Positions 20,819 to 30,800 of a stretch of 64,000 nucleotides of DNA are shown one piece after another. Position 1 is the first letter of the stretch; each line of letters begins with the position of its first letter. The notes below the pieces were generated by a model that was not told the origin of the DNA, made no database searches, and saw nothing but the letters and a program-made list of their open reading frames with translations. The DNA is from Piezodorus guildinii (Eukaryota > Arthropoda > Insecta > Hemiptera > Pentatomidae), in contig CM041297.1 of the NCBI GenBank assembly GCA_023052935.1, positions 109,545,563-109,609,562 on the forward strand. The letters run 5' to 3'. A program made the position numbers and the translations under genes.

Positions 20819-22010
20819 AAAGTTCTCCATTTAGTTAAAAAACACTGGACCATTATGGAACCTCACACCACGCTAAATCTTTCTACTTACTTACAATCAC
20901 TGGAACTTTGCTGCAAAACAGGATACCTCACTTTTAAGGGAAAATTTTACAATCAGGTCTCTGGACTAGCAATGGGAAACTGCCTTGCTCCAGATCTCTC
21001 TAATATTGTTCTCAATGACCTCCTGGATTCCATAACCAAAATTTATAAAAACGATATCTTTTTCATTAAGAAATATGTTGACGACCTCCTCCTAATAATA
21101 AACCCTGAAAAAATCCCAGATATCCTTAAATCCTTTAATTCCTATGATCCACGCCTTCGTTTTACAGTAGAAAAAGAAAACAACTCAAAAATTCCCTTTC
21201 TAGACTTACTGATAATAAAAAAATACGGACGGTTCTATTTCCACTGATTGGTACACAAAATCCACCTATTCCGGTAGACTCCTCAATTTCTTCTCCCAGC
21301 ACCCATACCATCAAAAAATTAATGTTGCCCAAAATCTCGTCCAACGTTGCCTTTCCTTATCTGATCCACAGTACCATCCTACATATATCCATCGCATTAA
21401 AAAGATCCTTACCTTAAACAGTTTCCCATTTAATATCATTAAAAAACTCATAAACTCATACAATAACGTAAAAAAGACCATTACTCTCCCTACAATACAA
21501 GACCAAAATTCATCCACAATATTTCAATATAGATCCCTACCGTATATTCCACACCTGTCTGAAAATATTAAAAAATCCTTTAAATCTTCTTTACCCTCCC
21601 TAAAGCTAGGATTGAAGACCCAGAACAAACTTTCCCACCTTTTCACTAATACTAAAGACCCGATAAATCCTCTATACCGCTCAAATATTGTTTATAAAAT
21701 ACCTTGTTTAGATTGCGATGTGTCCTATGTGGGTGAAACCAAAAACTACTTAAAAACCCGCATATCTCAACATAAATCCTCCGTATCCACTCGAAACCTT
21801 CTAGCCTCAAAACTCTCCGAACACTCCATAACTTTTAATCATTCATTTAACTTTCAAGATTGTTCCATTTTAGATTCTATTCCCAACCATAAAAAAAGAC
21901 CCATCGCTGAATCCGTCCACATCCATCTCCAATCTAATCCTGTCAACCATAAAACTGATAAGCAATGCATCTCCTCCACCTACAGCCATATATTAAATTC
22001 TCTTAAGTAA
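20819..22010 (+). pseudogene. Penelope-like RT and GIY-YIG endonuclease, 5'-truncated, one frameshift
   Basis: The frame opens at the inverted-repeat junction and runs as part of the RT palm (GLAMGNCLAPDLSNIVL, then the catalytic KKYVDDLLLI and IPFLDLLI). At about 21,243 one base is missing, and the reading continues in the next frame (TDWYTKSTYSGRLLNFFSQHP) without stops to TAA near 22,010. The C-terminal domain has IVYKIPCLDCDVSYVGET, the Penelope form of GIY-YIG with its CxxC pair, followed by LKTRISQHK. The RT fingers and the N-terminal domain are absent, replaced by the inverted 3' copy. It cannot make a complete protein. Confidence 0.85.
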
Positions 22011-22953
22011 TACAGCTTCCCATGTCCATCCCACTGTATACATATTGTGTATTTATTGGTTTATTTTTACTTATTTATGTATACATTCATTTTATATATG
22101 TATCTATTTCATTTGTTTCTGCACCTAATAAATTCTTAATGGTTTTACAATTCAATTTATTCCTATTTGTAATTATTTTACTATTTTGTATCAACTATAT
22201 AATCTGTCAATGATTGTTACTTATTATTATTTTTTCTCATAATATTTTCACTTGGTTAATTTTACTGTCCTAATATATGTACAATAATTATAAAAACGTT
22301 GGTTGGGAGGTAGTCAGTTTTACTACATATAGTTTATACATTATTATTCTTACTATTGTATTATATTGTTTTTACTTCAACAATCTTGTTAAAAAATTTT
22401 CTAATACCGTTATGATGTTATTAATATTGTAGGTTTAATCTGAACACTTCCTTTTATGTTAATATTACAATTTTACTCATTGTTCTCAGATCCCGTCTAG
22501 AAATGTGGTACGTATTTTGCATTTTACCCAACCTTTTGTACGTACTTTCCTATCTACCTGCCTATATTCCTTATTACCAAATTGTACCTAGTTTCCACTC
22601 GCCTACCAGACGGTACGTATCTCCACTGTACTCCATTTTGTAATGTTTTTTATTTCATGTAATTTTTTCTTATATATTTGTGTATACCTTTATCATTGTA
22701 ATTTAATGAATTGATTTCTTTACACATCTAGTTCTTCTTATGTTATAATATTGACATTCTCTAGCGCAATAGTTATTTTTTTTAAGAATAGTATTTTTAA
22801 TCTTATTTTAAATGTATCCTTTTTGTATCTTTTTAGCTCTGATGATGACCCACAATGGGGGTCGAAACGTTGGCAAACAATAAAATAGTTGAAACTATAT
22901 ACAAGTTCGTTGTTTCATTTAATGACCGCCACCCGGACTAATTCCTTCAGTTT
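21972..22953 (+). repeat. Right inverted arm of the Penelope element (3' end)
   Basis: Contains the end of the GIY-YIG frame and the 3' UTR. Its inverted partner is 19,798-20,818. Confidence 0.9.
22839..22873 (+). ncRNA. Hammerhead-ribozyme-like motif, right arm
   Basis: CTGATGA at 22,839-22,845, stem GACCC (22,847-22,851) with GGGTC (22,859-22,863), then GAAAC at 22,864-22,868. It is the counterpart of the left-arm motif. Partners for stems I and III could not be fixed by eye. Confidence 0.5.
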
Positions 22954-22963
22954 ATTATTTATA

Positions 22964-23061
22964 ATTATTTTTTAACTTTTAACATACTTTTAACTTGTCG
23001 AAATATCTTCTCAATTTTTATTGAACTTTTTTTTTAAATGATTGGAAGATAAGGATGGAGG
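22964..23061 (-). pseudogene. Penelope N-terminal fragment, distal piece
   Basis: On the minus strand this continues the reading of the fragment at 24,887-25,290 across the LINE insertion (PSLSSNHLKKK follows SNHLQH), after which stops appear. The assignment depends on the 13-bp duplication described for 23,075-24,873. Confidence 0.5.
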
Positions 23062-23074
23062 GTGTTGGAGGTGG
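23062..23074 (+). repeat. 13-bp target-site duplication, left copy
   Basis: GTGTTGGAGGTGG is repeated exactly at 24,874-24,886. Confidence 0.8.
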
Positions 23075-24873
23075 AAAAAAAAAAGAGACAAAGAAGCAAT
23101 GCTGACTTAGCAGAACTAGAGAACCTCAGATCTGGAAATGAGGCCAGAAAAATCTTTCAAAAAGTAAATGCCACTAGTAAACCATTCAAGCAAACTCCAA
23201 GTATGTGCATAAATGCAGAAGGAATCCTATTAACTGATAATGAGGCCTGCATGGAGGAATGGAGGAAATATTTCGAGACCTTATTGAATGAAGGAGATGA
23301 TTATCCTCCAGAACGTGACATCTATGAAGGCGAATTGGAACCACCAGATGAGGAGGAATTTGTTGAGGCAATTAGCCGCCTAAAGAATCATAAAGCTCCC
23401 GGCATTGATTTACTCCCCGCAGAACTGATTAAGCAGGAATAAATGGAGCTGATCAAGCGTTTACATAATGTAGTACTAACCATTTGGAATGACGAAATGC
23501 TACCTAGCGAATGGAGAAAAACGGTGATCTGCCCCATACACAAGAAGGGAGACATGTTTAGATGCACAAATTATAGAGGGAATATCTCTGCTTCCGCGTG
23601 CATTTAAAGTACTTTCAAACATCTTATTTTGCCGGCTACTTCCGATTGTTGAACAAGAAACTGGTCATTACCAGTGTGGGTTCCGGCCAGGCAGATCTAC
23701 CACGGACCAGATTTTAAGCCTCCGAACTATTCTGGAGAGAGGAAAGGAGTACAATGTGACCATGCATCCATCATCTTTTCATTGACTTCAAGTCAGCATA
23801 CGACTGTATTCATCGAAAAGAGCTTTACAAAGCACTGTACGACCTGACTGTTCCACCAAAGCTCATAAGACTCATAAGGCTTACAATGGAAAATATTGAA
23901 TGTGTGGTCTAAGTAAAAGCTCGAAGATCAATAGAATTTCCATTCAGAAGAGGAGTAAGGCAAGGGATGCCCTGGCATGCCTGCTCTTTAATATGGCGTT
24001 AGAGAAAGCAATAAGGGAACTCGCAGGTTCAGACTTGAGGTACGGTATGGAACAAATCTGTGCAGCTGTTAGCATACGCAGATGATATTGATATAATAGG
24101 AAGATCCAGGCAAGCAGTAGTTGAGGCATTCCTTGCTCTGGAAGCTGCTGCGAAAAAGATGGGACTTACTGTCAATGAGGCCAAGACCAAGTATATGGTA
24201 TCAGATCAAGCTCCGAGATCAAAAGGCACCAATGTTTCTTTTTGACCCTACAGATTTGAGCAGGTTTCCGAGTTTGCCTGGGATCAATGGTAACATGCAA
24301 CAATGATGCTGCCGTGGAGATTATGAGAAGAATATTAGCTGCTAACCGCTGCTATTTTGGACTCCGGATGCATCTGACAAGCAATTTGATAAGCAGGAGA
24401 ACCAAAGTAATTATATACAGAACTCTCATCCGTCCTGTATTATGTTATGGCTCGGAGACATGGACCACAACCAGGGCTGAAGATCAACTCCTTCTCACAT
24501 TTGAAAGAACAGTATTACGTCAAATTTACATGGGACATATGAGAACAATGAATGTAGAGGAGAAGTAATCGGGAGCTGTACGACATGTACCAAGAGCCAG
24601 ACATCTCTTTCACTATCAAACTTGGAAGACTCAGGTGGGCAGGGCATCTGGCCAGAATCTCTGACGATCTACCGACAAAGAGAAATATGACTGAGCCTTT
24701 GTATAGTCGTCGAAGAGTTGGTAGACCGAAGCTACGATGGGCGGATTGTGTGGCCCAAGAAAATATTTGAAGGTCCGAAACTGGATGGCAGTGGCACAGA
24801 ACAGAGATGCATGGCGGTTGCTGTTAGAGGAAGCCAAGACCCTTTATGAGTTGTAGAGCTATTAAAAGAAGAA
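23075..24873 (+). mobile_element. RTE-type LINE, 5'-truncated and decayed
   Basis: The copy starts within the linker before the RT domain and is flanked by exact 13-bp duplications. The protein relation to the intact element at 9,987 is clear (FQKVN, HKAPGIDLLPAELI, HHLFIDFKSAYDCI, LAYADDIDIIGRS, RTLIRPVLCYGSETW, LGRLRWAGHLARI), but it is a different family by divergence. The end near 24,860-24,873 is an AAG-rich simple repeat. Confidence 0.8.
23080..24856 (+). pseudogene. RTE reverse transcriptase pseudogene
   Basis: The reading is split among frames. It is open from 23,080 to a stop at 23,440, open again to about 23,585 where a base change breaks the CTNYRGISLL block, and shifted near 23,770. 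TAA replaces a codon at about 23,910 after MENIECVV, the frame shifts before LAYADD (about 24,060), and more shifts occur near 24,245 and 24,570. The catalytic YADD itself is preserved. This many lesions in a copy with still-exact duplications suggests the sequence is old but the duplications escaped mutation, or that the copy was made from an already defective source. Confidence 0.8.
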
Positions 24874-24886
24874 GTGTTGGAGGTGG
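24874..24886 (+). repeat. 13-bp target-site duplication, right copy
   Basis: Identical to 23,062-23,074. Confidence 0.8.
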
Positions 24887-25290
24887 TTTGAAATAATATT
24901 GCAAACAGAGGCGAGGGACAACTCCTTATCCTCGTTAGAATTAATGATAAGATTATCATTATAAATGTATTTTAAGTCAGTAAGGAGTTGAGAAATGATT
25001 TTATTAGAAGAGTTAGGAAAGTTAGGAGAAGAAAAGTTAGGACCTAAGCTCAAATTATTAATAAAATTAGGGTGGATATTAGGAATGGAAGAAATATTGT
25101 GAACCCACCTTTCGTCACCTTTAAGATAAATTTTTGTTTGGAGGGAATCTTGGTAAAGTTTATTGAATTTGGATATGAGATGGATTTTCTTTTTTGAACG
25201 GTAGGTATTAAAAATAGTTGAAATATAAGTGGAGAGAATTTTCATACTGTCTTCGTCTATTTTATTGGTTAATAAATTTTTGAGGTTCAT
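24887..25290 (-). pseudogene. Penelope-like element N-terminal fragment
   Basis: A minus-strand open frame of about 135 codons contains WVHNISSIPN and FINNLSLGPNFSSPN. The LSLGPxF block shortly after a WVxNxSxxP segment is characteristic of the N-terminal region of Penelope-like proteins, upstream of the RT core. It lies antisense to the Penelope element at 19,772 and was later interrupted by the RTE LINE. It may belong to the same family as that element, but the parts do not overlap and this cannot be tested here. Confidence 0.6.
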
Positions 25291-25940
25291 ACTTCTAGTG
25301 TTAAGAGAGCTAGTCTGCTGAATAATTTCTCTGATTTAAATATAACTAAATTAATTTATTTGAATTTCATTGAAGGAAGTTACTGTCTGTTGCCTATAAT
25401 AATCCAGAAGAAAATTTATATTAATTTAATCAGGCTTTGTTTTGAGTTTTATTGCACCTAATATAATTCAAATTGATTGAATACAAATTAAGAAGTAATT
25501 TCAACTAGCTAATTTTAAACTTCATTTAGGAAAATACGAAAATATTATTTAAGGTTTACTATCTGTCAAAATTAATAGTATTAAAAAAATATCATTTTGT
25601 TAAATTTTGATTTTTTTTTCTTTCAACCATAATTACTTATGAATCTTGAATATGAAGTAAATAACAGAGAAACACAATAATAATATGTGTTCCATACTTA
25701 TGAATGGAAATAGAATTTTTCATTTACCTTAATCTGATCAAGAGTTTAGAATTTTGGCCATTAAATTGCTAATTTTTCCAACTGTGTGCTGCCTCAGTCC
25801 AAGTGTTGCTTGAGAGGCATCACCCGTGCACGAAGGATTCATAGTAGAATGTAAGATAGGATCCTGATGTGAGAAAAAACTCTAAAAATTGGTGCACTAA
25901 ATTTATAAATTTATAAACATAATAAATATTTGTTCACATT
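25291..25940. other. Intergenic, nothing recognised
   Basis: AT-rich with no open frame of interest. Confidence 0.4.
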
Positions 25941-25944
25941 CAAA

Positions 25945-26085
25945 TTCTGGAGGCAGAGTGTAATCTCGGCCTAATCACCTCATTGCACAGTCTTTACCAA
26001 GAAACAGTGCTAATCTCTATATGAAATAAACCTAAGACCTTCCATGAGTTGCAGAGGTACAGGTTATTATTATTTTTTTTTATAC
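25945..26085 (+). repeat. SINE family B 3' fragment
   Basis: GGCCTAATCACCTCATTGCA, CCTTCCATGAGTTGCAGAGG and the word GTACAGG match the 3' half of the SINE at 7,238-7,512. The tRNA-like head is missing. Confidence 0.55.
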
Positions 26086-26116
26086 CAGGTCAAGAGTTGC
26101 ACTATTTCAGCTTTCA

Positions 26117-26688
26117 CACTCCCTTCAAAAGTATTGTAACACCCATAATTCTCGAGATTTTCTTGGTTTTGACCTTAATCCAGACTTTGTTATTATTTAT
26201 AGTAATATTATTTATTAAATGAAAGATATTAGGGATGAGACATATCATTTTTATTCACTGTTTACCAACCAACGATGGAACTTTGTTTCATTCCTTTCAA
26301 ATTTCCTTTCAGCCCATATTTATCTTTTGTTTGCCTTAAGTCGGTTTTCTCTTTTCTCTTAAGTCTAATTGCAAAAATTAATTTTATTCACAATGAATCG
26401 TTCAAGTCACGATGATTCAGTCAGAATCATCACTCTCTATAAAGAAGGGAAATCATTGCGTTACATTGCGAATTGTCTTGGGATTCACTATTCTACCGCA
26501 TTAAGAATAAAAAGGTACAGGGAGACAACCAACCTCAGGGCATCCAAGGTTACTTTAATAAAACTTGTTTATTTCCTGTTTAAAAGTGTTTATTATTGAT
26601 TTCAGAACCTTTCTTTATTATAAAAAAAAGTGAATGTTTTTGTAAAATTCAAATATTTTCAAGTGTTGCTATACTTTTGTTGGGGAGT
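26117..26688 (+). mobile_element. Tc1-like element, internally deleted
   Basis: The left end CACTCCCTTCAAAAGTATTG and the right end (reverse complement ACTCCCCAACAAAAGTATAG, both followed by AACAC) form an imperfect inverted pair typical of Tc1 elements. TA follows the right end, while the left flank has CA. The length is about 570 bp against about 1.6 kb for complete Tc1, so most of the transposase gene is lost. Confidence 0.65.
26393..26599 (+). pseudogene. Tc1-like transposase N-terminal HTH fragment
   Basis: About 68 codons from the ATG at 26,393 read VRIITLYKEGKSLRYIANCL followed by GIHYSTALRIKRYRET. This is the first paired-like helix-turn-helix of Tc1/mariner transposases, which binds the inverted ends. 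The frame ends shortly after and the DDE catalytic domain is absent. It lies inside the inverted ends described for 26,117-26,688. Confidence 0.6.
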
Positions 26689-27680
26689 TAATTATTTAAA
26701 CAGGCTTGAAACATAAAATAAATTTATAAAGTCTTCAAGTGAACAATCACCACCAATAATCACCAATATCAAGTTACTTCTTTAAGTTTCTCAAAACCTA
26801 AGTGCACTTTTTACTAGTATTTACTTATGTATGAAATATATAGTATATGAAAGTATTGTAATAATAACTATTTTAAAATCAGAGCTTTCAACAGAAACAC
26901 ACCCATTAAGGTCCTGAAATAAGTTTTACAGAATGATGTGTGCATATGAGTTTGTATATTTACAAGATAAATCTACCTCAAAAAACAAAAAGTAAAAGAA
27001 AATTAAATTGCATATAAGTTGTAAAAGGTAAGCATAGAAGATGTAGCAACAATCTCATTAAAATAGAGTAGCTGGAATTATCACTTTATACCAATGGATT
27101 TTTGACTTAAGTAGATATTTCAACAAAGATAATAAAGGCCATGAAATAAATATAACATTAAATTTAGCAAGCCAAATTAAGTTCACCTAATTCTTTACAA
27201 TGAGAAAATTAACTCAATATTTACTAAGAAATAGAACATGAGTCGTGTGACAAATGAAACACAAAATATTTATTAATAAAGGATCTATTGAAAATTAAAA
27301 ACAATATAAAAAAAAAAAGTCAATGAAGAGAATTTATGAAAATAAACCATTTCAAATGTTTAGAACAGTCTATTTAAATATTAACATTAAATAGGTTCAA
27401 AATTATTTTAAAATAAGTAATTTCCAGATTATAAACTAGTTGTTGCTGATGTTTGGGGTTTTAAGGCATAAAATCCAATGGTCATAAACACCTTTAATTA
27501 ATTTTATGTTTGTCAAAAAAACAAGAAAAAAAAATCTTAAATACATCTCTATATTTTATTAAATAACTGGTGGGCCTGGAGAAACAATCCAACTATAGAT
27601 AAAATTACTCAAGAAAACTGTGTTTTTAAAAAATATATTATTGATTAAAAAACAAACATATTTCAAAGTTACATTACATT
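26689..27680. other. Intergenic, downstream of the MDH-like gene
   Basis: AT-rich, no gene seen. It contains the expected 3'-UTR region of the minus-strand gene, but no polyadenylation signal could be chosen with confidence among many A/T-rich matches. Confidence 0.4.
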
Positions 27681-27684
27681 TATT

Positions 27685-27896
27685 TTACGATAAAGCATAC
27701 TTTTCCCCCTTTTCTATATCCTTTTTTAAAGTATCAATAGCCGTTTGGAGCAGACAGCTCTCATAGTTAGTAAGCTCTGGAAGGGGTAAGATCTTCTGGA
27801 TACCTGTAGGACCGAGAATCACAGGCGACGAAAAGTAACTGAGATCTGGAATCAGGTTGGACATCACATAAGCACATTCTGTAATTCCTTGCTCAC
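27685..27896 (-). CDS. Mdh2-like: MDH-like terminal exon
   Basis: Begins with GT of the split Gly codon, then EQGITECAYVMSN, LSYFSSPVILGPTGIQK and AIDTLKKDIEKGEKYALS, ending at TAA 27,687-27,685. The YFSxPxxLGxxGIxK block and the KKGE tail are typical of mitochondrial MDH C-termini. Confidence 0.9.
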
Positions 27897-30800
27897 CTAA
27901 AAACAAAAAAGTTTTTGACAATACAACTTTATGTGAACTCTCAAGAAAAACAAAACAAAAAAAAAACTACTAAGTGGTTTTGAAAATGAATAAAAACAGT
28001 AAAAGATTATTAATATTTTTGAAAAAGTTTAGATACATAATAAAATCTAGTATCACTCAGTCAGAATAAAATAAAGTGTATAAGAAAACTTAACTTGTAA
28101 CAGAATTATGGTGAAATGAGTATTCTTAGAACCTTATATTAATACATATACTTATTAATAACTCAAATACTAATATAACATATTATTAATTTACATATAA
28201 AGAAATTTGATTAATCTCAGATATTTCTCAGATTAAAATGTGTGCAGATATTAAATTATAACACATAGATAGTTCAAATTTTTATTAAATATTTACAAAT
28301 CCCAGCAATTCGTCTTATTTAATCTCAAAACGTGATATAAAATGAAATAACATCAGTTCTTGTAACATAGATAATAGATATGAAGATATTTTTAAGACCC
28401 TTAACCTAAGTTTTTTAATGAAAATATATATATAAATATCTCTTTTTGGCACATAAATATTTTAAAAGTAATTAAGAAGATGCAATATGCATAAAATATT
28501 GATTAATTTAAAAATATTTTTAAAATTTAAATATGACAATTTCAGTTGCATTTGATCAACCAACTAAAAAATATTTTGTGGTTGAAAGGAAGTCTGAGTT
28601 GAAATTTTATGACCAAAACTCAATCATTTTAGTTATAATATGTTGACAATTTTATGTTGCTTTACTTCAACTAATAAAAACTTAATAAAGAGTTATAGAG
28701 ATAAATATTAAATCCTGATATTTCGACAGGGTGTTAAAGAACTGCTATATGAGTATGAGCATGAAACAGCAATAATCTGTTAAATAGTTGTTTTCGCTGA
28801 TTGCATAACGTTATGGTTATCTATGACCTAATATGTTTCACCAGCTATAGATGGTATAATTTCTCTGAGGGTGCTAAGATGTAATTATTATACATCTACC
28901 TCATAGAAATCTTTTACATTCACATGTTTGTAGTGAATAATCAACATTCTAACCATTTTAGCATACAGTTGCATTTGCCTAAATTTTTTTATTCACTAAT
29001 ACTACTACTTCTAGTTGATTGATGAGAAATATTCATATCCAAAGGGATAAATGACAATTATATTACTGATTATTAAAATATAAGAAAAACATTTAGTCAG
29101 TATTTAACATTAATGAACCTAAAATATATATTATTTAAAAACATAAGCCTTACCAAATATAGCTTTTGCCAAATTTTCCACCATCTTTGATATACCAAAG
29201 GCCACAGATAAACCCGCGGGTTTGCCTTCCAGTGCCTTGAAAGCCTCACGACCAGCGCTCTGAATTGCTCTGGTTATCCGTACTTTTTCCTCCTACAATT
29301 TTTTTTTTTTTTTTATAACACGAAACTATTAATACATTCAATAAAATTATTTATTTATTTTAATAAGAATCCATTAATATAATGAGAAAGAATTGATTAT
29401 TAATACATCGAAGAAAGTTATAAATCTGAAAAGATCCACGGTTAAATTTATAACTATACCATTTTATTAAAATCAAAATTTTTAATTACAATAATTAAAT
29501 TTGTTGCAGAGATTTTTTTATAATTATTATTTGCCTATACTATTCATATTACATCAGAAGTGAATTTCCCTCCAGAAGGTGGTAGAGTGGGAGAAGATGC
29601 TTTGCCCAATTACACTATTGACGGAATCTAATTATTTAACTCTCGTGTCTACATCGAAATTTTTATTTTATTATAACACAAGAAAACAGTGAAGAGTTCA
29701 TTTTATTAAAATGCGGAAGTATTTCTCTCTCTAGATTGTATTATTGATGTATTGTTAGTGCAGTTCGTTAATTGCTAGTGTTGTACAGATTTTATCATAT
29801 TATATATATCAAAAATGGACTTACAAAACTTCGATGGTTATTGTAACTCCGAAAAAGATAATTTCGGAAATTACACCCATAACACACCCCGTACACCCGT
29901 AAGTATTATTTCAATCATATTTATCTCTTATAATATTAATATTAATATTTATAAATTAATAATAGCAATATTTTTTTTTTTAGAAGATATTCTAGATTGG
30001 AGGGAAGGTCGTTGCAGATTATATCCGTAAGTACTTTTTTAAATACATTAGTTATCTATGCATGTTCAATAATATTAATATTAATTTCTATTTTTCCTAA
30101 GTTTTATAGATGTCAACGAAATATTTTTTGTAATATTCAGTTATGACTTTTTTTAGTCTTTTACCATATATGAGAAGTTATGTAGAAAATACATTCTAAA
30201 AAATGATTTTTATAAAACGTCCAAAAAATAAATATAACTTTATAAGCCTTTAAAAGGAAAAATAAATATAACTTTATAAGCCTTTAAAAGGAAAAATAAT
30301 TTATTGATAAGAAATAATAATAACTATATATATGGGCCAAAATAGAACATGATAACTGTTATTGTGTTAAGATAATATATATCGAGCGTTAGTAAAGTAA
30401 TTCAATAACTGGGTCCTCTTGAAAGGGCCTAGTTCATGTATCATAATTTTGACATCATACTGTTCTTTAATCTTAACAGAGAGCTTATATGTTGGACAAC
30501 AACGAAATTTTTTGTTCCCCCTGCCAACATTTGAGACGTTGATTTCCAAAGGTACTAAAGGACATTTTTTACGAAATTGATTTTTATACATATTTGTATT
30601 CTCGTCATTTAGTTTTATCTAAATCTTCTATTTGATTTTATTTAATGAAAACTAAACACCTTTAAAAACATGATTTAGAAATACAATTAATTTCTGCGTA
30701 TAGCGCTTTCGGTTTTATTACATCGTTATAGTGTAGGAATTTACTGTTCCAAGATATAGATTTTTTTATTATACGTTTGTCTGGTCCTTGCTAGTGCAAT

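Larger units (their letters stand above)
19772..22950 (+). mobile_element. Penelope-like element with about 1-kb inverted ends
   Basis: The core (20,819-21,971) encodes the RT C-terminal half and a GIY-YIG endonuclease on the plus strand. The left arm (about 19,798-20,818) is a near-perfect reverse complement of the element's own 3' end (about 21,972-22,953), including the last codons. Thus an inverted 3' copy sits where the 5' half should be. A 13-bp direct repeat TTTATTATTTATA lies at 19,759-19,771 and 22,951-22,963 and fits a target-site duplication, though it is low in complexity. Inverted or tandem partial copies are common for Penelope elements. Confidence 0.85.

Noticed and set aside
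19772..22950. LTR retrotransposon with terminal repeats
   Set aside because: The repeats are inverted, not direct, and the protein is Penelope-type RT with GIY-YIG, without protease or integrase.
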